Assembly (NCBI GenBank): GCA_031216915.1
Contig: CM062297.1
Location: 830,753,337 to 830,817,336 of the forward strand
DNA length: 64,000 bases
From: Pictodentalium vernedei
Lineage: Eukaryota; Mollusca; Scaphopoda; Dentaliida; Dentaliidae
Reading direction: 5' to 3'
A program made the position numbers and the translations under genes. The notes below the pieces were generated by a model, which saw nothing but the letters and a program-made list of their open reading frames with translations, was not told the DNA's origin and did no database searches. Shown piece by piece: positions 55,579 through 64,000 of the stretch (the first letter of the stretch is position 1; the number at the start of each line of letters is the position of its first letter).

Positions 55579-55866
55579 ATACATTACCCGTTCCAGCTGG
55601 TGTAGACATAACATTTGGGTTAAAACTTACACCGGATGGAAGAAAACCTTGAAAGTACGCTTGAGGACCAGCAGGTCCTTGTACCAAATTGGGAGAACTG
55701 TTCAGGTTTTGATATTGTCCGTTACCCTGCAGGAAGTCCTGATGTTGGCTTTCCATGATCGACATCTTCTTTGGCTTAGGTTTGACGTCACCAAGACGGC
55801 CACTCTCCTCAGACGAATCAGTGTTACCCAAATCTTTCCTTTTCTTTTGTTTATTCTTGCCCATCT
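55579..55866 (-). pseudogene. Start of another LINE-type ORF1 (fragment)
   Basis: A leftward ORF begins MGKNKQKKRKDLGNTDSSEE at 55864 and continues with a Gln/Asn/Gly/Pro-rich stretch until it runs into the tail of the I-type LINE at 55578. A basic start and a disordered Ser/Gln-rich segment resemble ORF1 N-termini of L1/Tx1-type LINEs, but there is no domain to prove it. The I-type LINE probably inserted into this older sequence. Confidence 0.35.
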
Positions 55867-56178
55867 ATGAAATATCCTGGCACCAATGTTTGGAGTGTTA
55901 CGTTATCTATCAGCTGCTTCGGTATTTACACCATCAACACAATCAATGTAACTGTTCATTACGAAATTTTAAATAACTTTCTCCACACCATTTTTTCTGT
56001 GTGTGGTTCACCGACGCATGCGCTCTATATTTCAAATGCTGGCAGAAAACACAGGACGATTGTGTGTTCGTGTTCCATGTGTGACAGATGTGTTTGATCG
56101 GATTAACATATTGCATATCTATGCGAGATGGACATTTTTTGCTCAGTTCTCTAGAAATATTTGATATATATATATATA

Positions 56179-56333
56179 CAGAACCACACTTATGTTTGAA
56201 TGGGTTAACGATTACTGGACGAGAGCTAGTGGCGCAGGGATACCAAGAGAGCCGGTAGGCTCGAGTGGTTATCCCAGCGCCACACGCTCGAGTCCAGTAA
56301 TCGTTAGCCCATTCAAACATAAGTGTGATTCTG
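56179..56333. repeat. Foldback element with tRNA-like centre
   Basis: Arms 56179-56220 and 56292-56333 are nearly perfect complements (TTATGTTTGAATGGG...AACGATTACTGGAC). Inside, a second complementary pair (TGGCGCAGGGATA / TATCCCAGCGCCA) continues the stem. The middle reads GGCTCGAGTGGTTATCCC followed by CGCTCGAGTCC, reminiscent of tRNA A and B boxes, so a tRNA-derived short element folded on itself is possible. A TA repeat (56164-56177) precedes it. Confidence 0.6.
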
Positions 56334-56339
56334 TATTTA

Positions 56340-59311
56340 TTACACACCCAACCATGAAAAAGAATTCACTGTAATTAATCGCTAATTTAATTAAATAGTA
56401 GACAATGTGAACGGTTGAACGAATTTTAGAGAGAAACGGGCAATTTTGTCAGAGAACCAATCTTAAGTCTTTGACCTTGCAATCTGTAGAATCGCTGTTG
56501 ATTCATTTTATTCGCAAAAAAATGTCGATCCGAACACTCAAAACTCTAAAGATTGCGTTCAGCATATCAGACGTCACAAATTATGAGGTCTCAAATGTGT
56601 TTTTTTGTGTGTGCAGGCATCATTAGGTATATCTGGAGGATGGAAAATGTACAAGGATTTTAATTTGAATGCGTTGCGAACTGGCCGCTCTGTTTAAATT
56701 TCGTGCTTTTTAAACTGAAACTAAAACTACAAGTTTGAACTCGGCTTGACGATACATGCACTACTGCCACAAGGCTATCGCATGTGGACTGTACATCGGT
56801 CATTTCTGTTCTGCACTGTAACAAACGTACACACTGGACGAGAAAAGACATTTTGTGCAATAATTAACCTTCCGCGGCAGTCATTCGATCGTTTGGTCTT
56901 TGGAGTAACTGAGCCTGAGGGCAGTGAGGCAGTTTGAGATTCCATTCGGACTCCGACTCCGAGTGAACTCTGTGCACAGTCTTGGTAAGTTTGCACTTTA
57001 TTTTTCAACTTTATAAAGTTTCTGACTTGAAATTTAGCCTTCTTTTTATTTTACCTCAAGTCTTGATAACCTTTGTTTGAAATGGGCTGCACTTACAAAT
57101 AAAAGCTTTAGGTTGTCCACATTATACTACACAGATATACAAAGGGAGAAATATATTGCATGATAACTGCAAGAAAATGTCATGTCTTGTCTCCACAGCA
57201 CAAGTAATTTAGTTTGTACACCTTTTTTACAACCCCCACCCACCCACCCACCTATAACCTGACAGCATTTTCTTGAAAGCTCACACACTGAATATCCAAC
57301 ACATGCTTAGTCAGAGGCTGAAAGAGAAATAGGGGGGGGGGGGGGGTGTTAAAACCAATAAGCTCCAACTTATTTTGGTTGATAATATTTTCAAAGATTG
57401 ATTAATGTTTACATTATTTTGTACTAGTAGCATTATTCTTCACCAGTTTGTTATCTAAACGGTTCTGTCAATATTTTTTTCTTGGTATCTGGTTCAAAAC
57501 AAAATAATTTTTTATGTGTCTGCTCCAATATCTTGTCAATCTTAATTTTGGAATTTGGTATTCTGAATTTGCATTTAGTAAGTAGTTTTAAAGAGGACTG
57601 ATAGAATGTGGCTAAAATGATCTTGGCTTTTGGAGATCATTTTCTTGGGGCTGACCAATCAAACTGCCCAGAACTTTTGTTTCAAAATCAAAATGCAGGC
57701 CCTTGCCTCGAATTTGCCTATGAAAATGCTCTTCCCACTGCCCTGATATTTGCCAAAATTATAAAAATACCCCCTCCCTCTGAACACTCTGTTCTGAAAA
57801 TATCAGTCCTTTTCAATGAAAACTGCAAAATTAACTGCTTATTGGTGAAGGGGGTGAGAGTGCCTCAACCCTCCCCCCCCATCTCATACACCCATGTAAC
57901 TAAGTCACAGAGGTGGCATTCGATTTTAGTTTTCGTTGCTGAGAATTAAGGCAAAATAAGAAATATCCTTGTATAAAACAGAAATACTAGCAAAAATCAA
58001 TAATTAGTCATTTAAAAATACACATCAATCTGTGTCTGGAAAATATTGTCATATTGTCTATGTTTTAAATATTCTAATAATTATTTTTGAATTTCATCTC
58101 ATAAAATTGACAATATATTGCATTCATCAGACCACATGTATTTACCACCCCTCCCCTCTTCATGGTCTCATTCCCACCCTACTCGAGATTTTTCAGAATT
58201 TCTGTAGTGGGTAGCTGGTAACATTTTTTAATTTCCCCAATAGAAACTCCAGAAAGTCATATTTTAGCCATACTATATCCCCCTAAAAAAGCCCTTCCAC
58301 CCTGCCCCCACAAAAAAAAAAATAAACCTGTTGCCCCAACACCCACTAGCACGTAAAAAACATTGGTTCCACAAATGTAAAAAAACAGGCTTTTCATTCT
58401 TTCGAATTTATTTTCTTTATTCAGCTGGTGTGGGGCGGGGTGGGGGGGAGTGGTCATCTAGTAAGGGTGGAATTGGAGATAGTTAATTAGTAAAGTTCTG
58501 CATGTACTAGCTGTCAAACATCTCCAGGCTCTGTCGGCGTGTCGTCGTCTGTTTTTCCGCTTCATGTTAACCAGTATTCAAGATTCATTTAGTCTTGCTT
58601 CCTGAGGACTACTTCACCTTAACATGCTTTTCAAAGTATGTTTACGTTGGCAAACGTGCTGCTTCATTGCCGAAGTGTGAATCGAATAAGATTACAGTTA
58701 CACAGTAGGCCTCGTGTCGACTCGCCGACAGCACGCAGCGGTGAGGGCAACATTGTAACAAAGTTTTATAGGAACTGTACTTGTGGCTAGCTGCAATATC
58801 GAACCCAATTGGACTTTTTTGCACTAACTTTTTTAAAGTTTTTCTCGATATTCAATAACGAAAGCAAAGGTTGAGTTTCACTGTTCAATTTTTTAGGCAG
58901 AGATCATGTGTCGTTCATGACTTTCAACAGTTTTTAGCATAGTTGTGCATCAAACATTTTTGTAATGAGAATCGGTAATTCCGACAGATAAATATAGACG
59001 ATGGTTCTCATTGGTTATATTCCACTGAACGCTGCAAACTATAAGAACCAGTCTAATGAGAGAACTTGTGCACGCGAAGGGTACTTTTTATCGGATTGCA
59101 CTAGAGCTTTCTGGTTAAAATTACCGCATGCCCCTAAAATCCATGTGATCGTGACAAATGCAGTTATGGGTGTGTAATAAATATATATATTGATTTGCAG
59201 ACGCCTCATAAACGGCATCTCTGAGAAACGTTTTATATATAAGATCTTTTTTTCATATTCTCTGCATTTTCTATTAGAAATGATATTTTTGTTTTCTTTT
59301 GTTTATTTTAG
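56340..59311. other. Non-coding stretch, possible 5' UTR exon with splice donor
   Basis: No convincing ORF. A GC-richer segment at about 56840-56984 ends in CTTG|GTAAGT, a good splice donor, and could be an untranslated first exon. A G15 run lies at 57333-57347 and a C8 run near 57873. The 113-codon ORF at 57608-57949 has no recognised domain. Confidence 0.35.
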
Positions 59312-59340
59312 TTGAGAAAAAATCATGATGTGGGGTGCAG
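59312..59340 (+). CDS. Candidate short coding exon (host gene start)
   Basis: The pyrimidine-rich TTTTCTTTTGTTTATTTTAG is followed by 29 bases and GTAAGTATCG, both near-consensus splice sites. The exon contains ATGATGTGGGGTGCAG, giving MMWGA plus one base. If spliced to the donor at 56984 it would be the second exon of a rightward gene whose body lies beyond the window. It rests on splice signals alone. Confidence 0.3.
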
Positions 59341-61188
59341 GTAAGTATCGTACCCACCATTGAACACAAATCATACTTTCTAATAAATACTTTTAGATTT
59401 TGCTTTTTAAATCTTCTGTACTACAAGAATCACCCCCAAAGCTTGATATGCACAATAAAATGACCCAACATAACGTATGGATTTGGTAGCTGGTGAATCA
59501 ATTGTTCACGATAATTCATTTGAAGAATTTTATTTCGTGAAACGTAAATTAAACACAATATAACTGTCTTGTTTCAAGTTAAGCACACAACTACAATGTC
59601 AAAGCTTGTTTGTAAATGCTCAAAAACAGGCATACATTGTCACACAGACTCATATCAATTATATGAGCCAGAGTAAATCAGGCAAGTAACTTTCTGACAT
59701 ACTTGTTTACTTGCATGATTATCATACTGTGTCAGTACCTGGAACTGGTGATTGGTTGACTGATTGATTTAAAAAGGGGCTGGCAGAACGAAGGCATGCT
59801 TTAAACCATGCTATAACGGGTAGCAGACGATGCTTGCAAACTAAATTCATGAATTACTAACAATTTACAATTTTTGTCTCAAAAACATAGCTTGTGACCC
59901 CTCATTGGAACGAGGCCTAGTCGGTTTCGTTTGTTACGTTGGGTAAATGGTTCATGCTGTAAATCATCAATGGTATGGCAATTATTCAGATATCGATTTG
60001 GACAAGTGATTAATCGGTTATCCAAGGTTAATCCACGTGAGTAATCGATCAGGAAAACCCCTTAACCGTTTAAGCTCTAAAATGTGTATAACTGTGGATT
60101 TTGTAGTTTCTAACTAAGATACGCGTTCCTCGAACATGAAGCTCATTATCGTCTGCCCAGGCATTATACAAAATATAATGCACAAAAGCTGAATGGTCTT
60201 AAGTTTCGTTTTCTTTAAGAATGGCTCCTGCAATCAATACGCAACAGAATTATATTTTTGACTTAGAAGACCCAGTTCGTTAAAATTCGTTCCCTAACAT
60301 CTCGACGCCTGAGTGCTAGAATGTTCTGTGTCCCATAGCACTCAGGCGACGATCAACAATTCTACTGTATTATATTATTAGTGTTGTGGTCCATAGTTAA
60401 GTGGTCATTTAGGTGGTGGTCGTACGGTTGTTAAGGTTTAGGTTGTTGTTCATTATTTTATGTGCTGATTTAGTTGAATCATTGGCTTGTTATTGTTTTG
60501 GGGTCTGTTATTGTCTCTGTTTTTTCTTGAACAGTTGACTTTATTTGGGTTGACTTTAATTCTGTTTGGTTGGTGTGTTTTTTCTAAGGTTTGTAGTAAG
60601 TAGTGCTCACTTGAGCAAAGCAAACTGTGTATGACATTCTACTGATATTGTTGGTATTTTGTACTTATTACTGCGGCATATGGCGGTATTGCTGTAATTC
60701 GGCTGGTATGTTTAAAACTGATATGTCTTTCACATTTAATTTTTTTTAACGTTTTGTATCGTTTAAGTTTTCATTTTTCTATACAGGCAAATATTTTGAA
60801 AATCGCATGTGATTGTGCTGATAATTTGGACGTTGGTAGTGTAAATACATGCTCATCATGTTGTTGGCCACACTTGGCTTGGCCTCTGCAGTTGAATTGT
60901 CCGCGGACATGTTATTAGCATTGGAAGCATCGAAGTGAATGTGGAAGGCACAAATTCACTTTGATGTTCATTTTGCCCACTTTAATTGATTTAGGTGGCT
61001 GAGAATCATCAAATGTAAATGCGTGGGTGTTAGTTTTAATTGTTGAGCTATATCTCTTATTTTGTATTTTTATCACATTAATGACACGTTGTGGTTAACG
61101 TCCGTTTTTACTATCGTGCAAATCAATACCAGTTAATTCTATCGTTCTCACAAAAGCGTTGTTGCTGGTAACGGGAGTTTGCTTGTGT
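59341..61188. other. Intergenic or intronic DNA, no gene seen
   Basis: AT-rich. It contains a fragment of the 9511-9587 hairpin family near 59890-59915 and the second dispersed hairpin (60303-60353). Nothing else can be assigned. Confidence 0.4.
60303..60353. repeat. Dispersed hairpin repeat (copy 2)
   Basis: Arms CGACGCCTGAGTGCTA and TAGCACTCAGGCGACG around GAATGTTCTGTGTCCCA. It shares sequence with 18984-19053 but lacks about 18 bases of that loop, and its stem is longer and more perfect. Confidence 0.65.
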
Positions 61189-61192
61189 TTAA

Positions 61193-62498
61193 CCTTCATA
61201 CTACCAAAATATTTTGTGTACTAATCATACCAACAGGGGTTCATTTGGACCCCTTGTATAATTTACTTGTTTGGCAACAAATTTAATTTAATATCAACAA
61301 ACTTCAAGCTTAGGGGTATTATTTCAACAAAAGTACAACATATAACTAAAAATTTGACCAACTAGAGTCTTCGCTGGAAACGGAAAAAATAAAAAAATCG
61401 ACAGAATAGCGCCGATACTGAAAAAAAGTGAAAAAAGTTCAGCCCTGAACTTGCGCAAACAGAACAATATGTACTTGAGTTTTCGAACATCTCAGATTCA
61501 AGCAGATCAAGCCAAACTCAAAAGTCAACTTTTGCAATAGTTATGATAGACTCTCTGTCCGTATAGGCTGTTCACAAACTGTCTGCAGGATGCTGTGGTC
61601 TAGACATACTGGACGTTTGCACGTATCACATCTCGCACGAACGTCTTTTATCATCATTGCGGGGACAGAAGGCACACCGCTTTCTTTTATTGTCAACTTT
61701 TAGTGGATAACTTGTATCAGAATCACAACACCACCAGATTTCGATGTCATACTTTTCAGGTTTTGACGGAATGTATTGGTGGAACCCACTCCGCAAGCAT
61801 GCATAGGCCAATGAATGACATCATTTCAACATCATCGGTATTTTTTTCAAGTTTTCGGACTTTCAGGATGAGTAGTGTTCCTTTCGGCTATTTTCCACCT
61901 TGCTTCGCGGTTGTTTTCAAGGACAAGAATATTTATCATCGCTGGCGTGATAAAGGAAGTGAAGGCATCCCTAAGATTGTCACAATTTATAGAGCTGGTG
62001 ATGCTTGTTTGCTGTCTGATTATGTCTTGTAGCCTCCTCCCAACATCTGGGGGTTGTGTGTCCCATACTGTCCCATTCCGACCAACATAAGTTCACTGAC
62101 AGAGCATCTAACTGAGTACTGGATTCGGTGTGGACTTCACCTGACCTCTATCACGGGCCCTGCCTCTGGCTCTACCACTAGCTCTGGCAAGTCCTCGACT
62201 CCGACGTCTCACAGGTCGTGATACACTATTGTCAGCCACTGAAATAGACCGATTGTCTCATTGAATATCTACCACTTCTGTATCGCTGTGGTCCAATGGA
62301 CCAGATACGTGGTCTTCTTCACTTTCTGACGAGCTAGAATCTTCCAGATCTGATTCATCATTCTCCAAAATTGCCTTCAAGGCTTCTGTAGCAGTATACC
62401 TCGCGTTTCGTGTTGTTTCTGAAGCTTGGTAACTTTAGAAATTTCACCCGAAAAATGTGCTCCGGGGTCCGATTTGAGCCCAGTCGGTAGGATGAAGG
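61193..62498 (-). mobile_element. piggyBac-like element, internally deleted
   Basis: Termini CCTTCATACTACC (61193) and its complement GGTAGGATGAAGG (ending 62498) form a 13-base TIR with one mismatch, and TTAA lies directly outside both ends (61189-61192 and 62499-62502), the invariable piggyBac target duplication. Both ends also carry GGGTC(C/A)-type subterminal blocks. The 1306 bp length is well below the 2.5 kb or more of an autonomous copy. Leftward coding remnants match both ends of a piggyBac transposase. Confidence 0.85.
61574..62460 (-). pseudogene. piggyBac transposase remnant, core deleted
   Basis: In leftward order: an acidic N-terminal stretch (SSESEEDH, near 62320), an Arg-rich stretch (62215-62150), a segment with DAFTSFITPAMINILVLENN (near 61955-61895), then FHQYIPSKPEKYDIEIWW and DTSYPLK (61775-61700), and finally a cysteine cluster (KRKRCAFCPR..., then in another frame RCDTCKRPVCLDH, 61690-61590), the C-terminal zinc domain. 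Most of the catalytic RNase H core between the SKPEK block and the cysteine cluster is missing, so the protein is inactive. Confidence 0.75.
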
Positions 62499-62757
62499 TT
62501 AATAAATTGATCTCCGGTGTTCAGTTTTCACACTGCCCCAAAACTGTGTGATGTCACATATTTAGGCCTTCCGGATATTGTAGTGCCAACAAAACTATTT
62601 TGGTACCAGAACGCTAATAGAAGGGAAGTGTGTGTACTTCGCAGTCTGATCCAAATCCAAATAAATAGATTTAGATTTACAAAACGAACTGGCAATTATT
62701 TCAGGAGTTGCTGACAACTGGTCACGGAAAAAAGTCCTACAGAACTCGTAATTTATT

Positions 62758-62916
62758 TAAGAATTGAATGCAATTTTTATAATCTTTATTGGTGTATGAA
62801 CGTGTGGAAAAGGGTACAAATTGTATGAATCCCGAACGGGATTCATACATAATTTGTACCCATTCCCACACGTCCATACTCCAATAAAGATTATAAAAGT
62901 TGCATTCAATTCTTAT
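62758..62916. repeat. Long palindromic foldback repeat
   Basis: Arms 62758-62834 and 62837-62916 are complementary over almost 80 bases with a handful of mismatches, meeting at CCCGAACGGG. Blocks include GAATTGAATGCAA, ATAATCTTTATTGG and GGGTACAAATT. The structure is that of a foldback MITE; no ORF is present. Confidence 0.8.
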
Positions 62917-63390
62917 AATTACATTCCACAACTGTTTAAACTACTTATCACCAAACAACAGAGCAGAAGGACGAAATAAAACATGTACGAACGAACGAGG
63001 CGAGAAACAACCCTCACACAACAGACAAAGCGCACAACTCTGATTTTTAATTTTCACAACTTTAGAAATAGAAACGAGTATTTTAGTAACGGGCTTTATG
63101 CCACAGTTGGGAAATGTCACCAAAGAAACAGCAGCGAAATTGATCACTGCGAGAGGCGCTAAAAGTTAAAAACCCGCCCAAACACCGCCCGAATTACATT
63201 CTGTTAACTGTGCTCTACCGTAAATGCGGGCCAAAGTAATTAACAATGTAATTATAGCGAAATCATCGATAAACGAAAGAGGCTGCCACCTAAGTTATAT
63301 TTAGATGCCACTGATTCAAGTAATGGCCAGGTTGATGGTTTTCTGTACGTATACATGTTTTTGCACTAAGATAACAAATTAATGGACCAA
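62917..63390. other. Non-coding DNA, nothing recognised
   Basis: It lies between the palindrome and the satellite-like repeat. Short ORFs only. Confidence 0.3.
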
Positions 63391-64000
63391 CTAGACTTTA
63401 TGATTCTGGAGAATCATGGCTTTTCCCGATGAGATTCCATGATTTTCCATGACCCCACAGTGTCTGATGAATTGATTTTAACTGTCTCGCTGAAGTTTTT
63501 TCATTGATGTTATGAGAAAGGTGAAGATAGTAGTCTCAAATGACACAGTTTGATAAAAAATTGTTTAAGTAAAAACCATCATTAACTTTGGAGTGGGTTA
63601 ATGTCAATATCGTCGTCCAACAAGTCAATGACCGACAAAAGGAGTTATGTTTGTTGGACACATACCCACTGAGTGCTGTGTCAATTTAAAAATGGTCCAT
63701 TTTATCTCAAATGTATCCAAAATATTGATGTCTGGCAGTTTGTAGAGGGTTAACAAGTGCCAACAGCAATATTTATTCATGCAACTTGTAATGTCACACC
63801 AAGAACTGTGAATGGCCATTTTTTCTTTAAAATCTACAAGATGTTTTCAGAGAAATCCAGGGAGAACAGGAATATTTTAAGCTTTTGATGGGTATCATTG
63901 TTTATACAGCCCAAAACGGGTTAAGTGTTGTTTTTAGAATACTCTTAGTACTTCCAAAAATAATTCTCAGTGAATTCTACTTCCACTTATTTTGATCTCT
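63391..64000 (+). repeat. Second copy of the satellite-bearing repeat (runs off the window)
   Basis: Aligns with 13146-13760 in order: ATGATTCTGGAGAATCATGG, ACTGTCTC(G/A)CTGAAGTT, AGTAGTCTCAAATGAC, GACCGACAAAAGGAGTTATG, then the first ~335 bp unit. The long C run of the first copy (13207-13226) is only four C here. Same orientation, 50 kb away. Confidence 0.85.

Noticed and set aside
56225..56300. Functional tRNA gene
   Set aside because: The A/B-box-like sequences lie in a foldback stem and do not give a convincing cloverleaf by eye.

Overview
This window is animal (metazoan) DNA from a repeat-rich genome, most likely a marine invertebrate. Evidence: an intron-bounded transporter exon, several non-LTR retrotransposon lineages, a piggyBac derivative, Polinton relics, foldback elements and many homopolymer or microsatellite tracts. 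No bacterial operon, rRNA or tRNA gene was recognised. The species cannot be named from the sequence. Host coding content is minimal: one clear first coding exon of an SLC16/monocarboxylate-transporter-like gene (9796-10035, +) and one weak candidate mini-exon (59312-59340, +).

The main object is an 18.8 kb integrated adintovirus-like (virus-like Polinton/Maverick) element at 32129-50920, bounded by about 725 bp terminal inverted repeats (TIRs). Rightward genes: Cys/His protein, hydrophobic membrane protein, phospholipase A2 (PLA2) followed in the same frame by a retroviral-type integrase, major capsid protein. Leftward genes: fibre-like protein, adenain-like protease, protein-primed-type DNA polymerase B (PolB). 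Then a rightward small ORF, and a second leftward block: small lysine-rich ORF, membrane-active core protein, penton-like minor capsid protein, packaging ATPase, alanine-rich small protein and a 301 aa protein. Between the last gene and the right TIR lies about 1.5 kb of ~340 bp tandem repeats. Replication, integration, packaging and fibre genes carry stops and frameshifts; seven other ORFs are open. The element sits inside ORF1 of an I-type LINE, whose halves lie at 30543-32128 and 50921-55578.

The left third holds other mobile DNA: a degraded PolB of a different Polinton lineage (127-960); a 6.3 kb TIR-bounded element (3035-9340) carrying only a 1466-codon gene with a FEN/XPG-like nuclease signature and a C-terminal CXC cysteine motif, flanked by TAA; a long-inverted-repeat element (10545-13020) with a broken PC4-like gene; a ~335 bp satellite-like array (13146-15265) that recurs at 63391-64000; a CR1/L2-like LINE (19286-22610, -); a second PolB relic closely related to that of the main element (22920-24660, -); and another LINE (25931-30540, -).

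The right 8 kb is mostly non-coding: palindromic foldback repeats (56179-56333, 60303-60353, 62758-62916) and a piggyBac deletion derivative with TTAA duplications (61193-62498).
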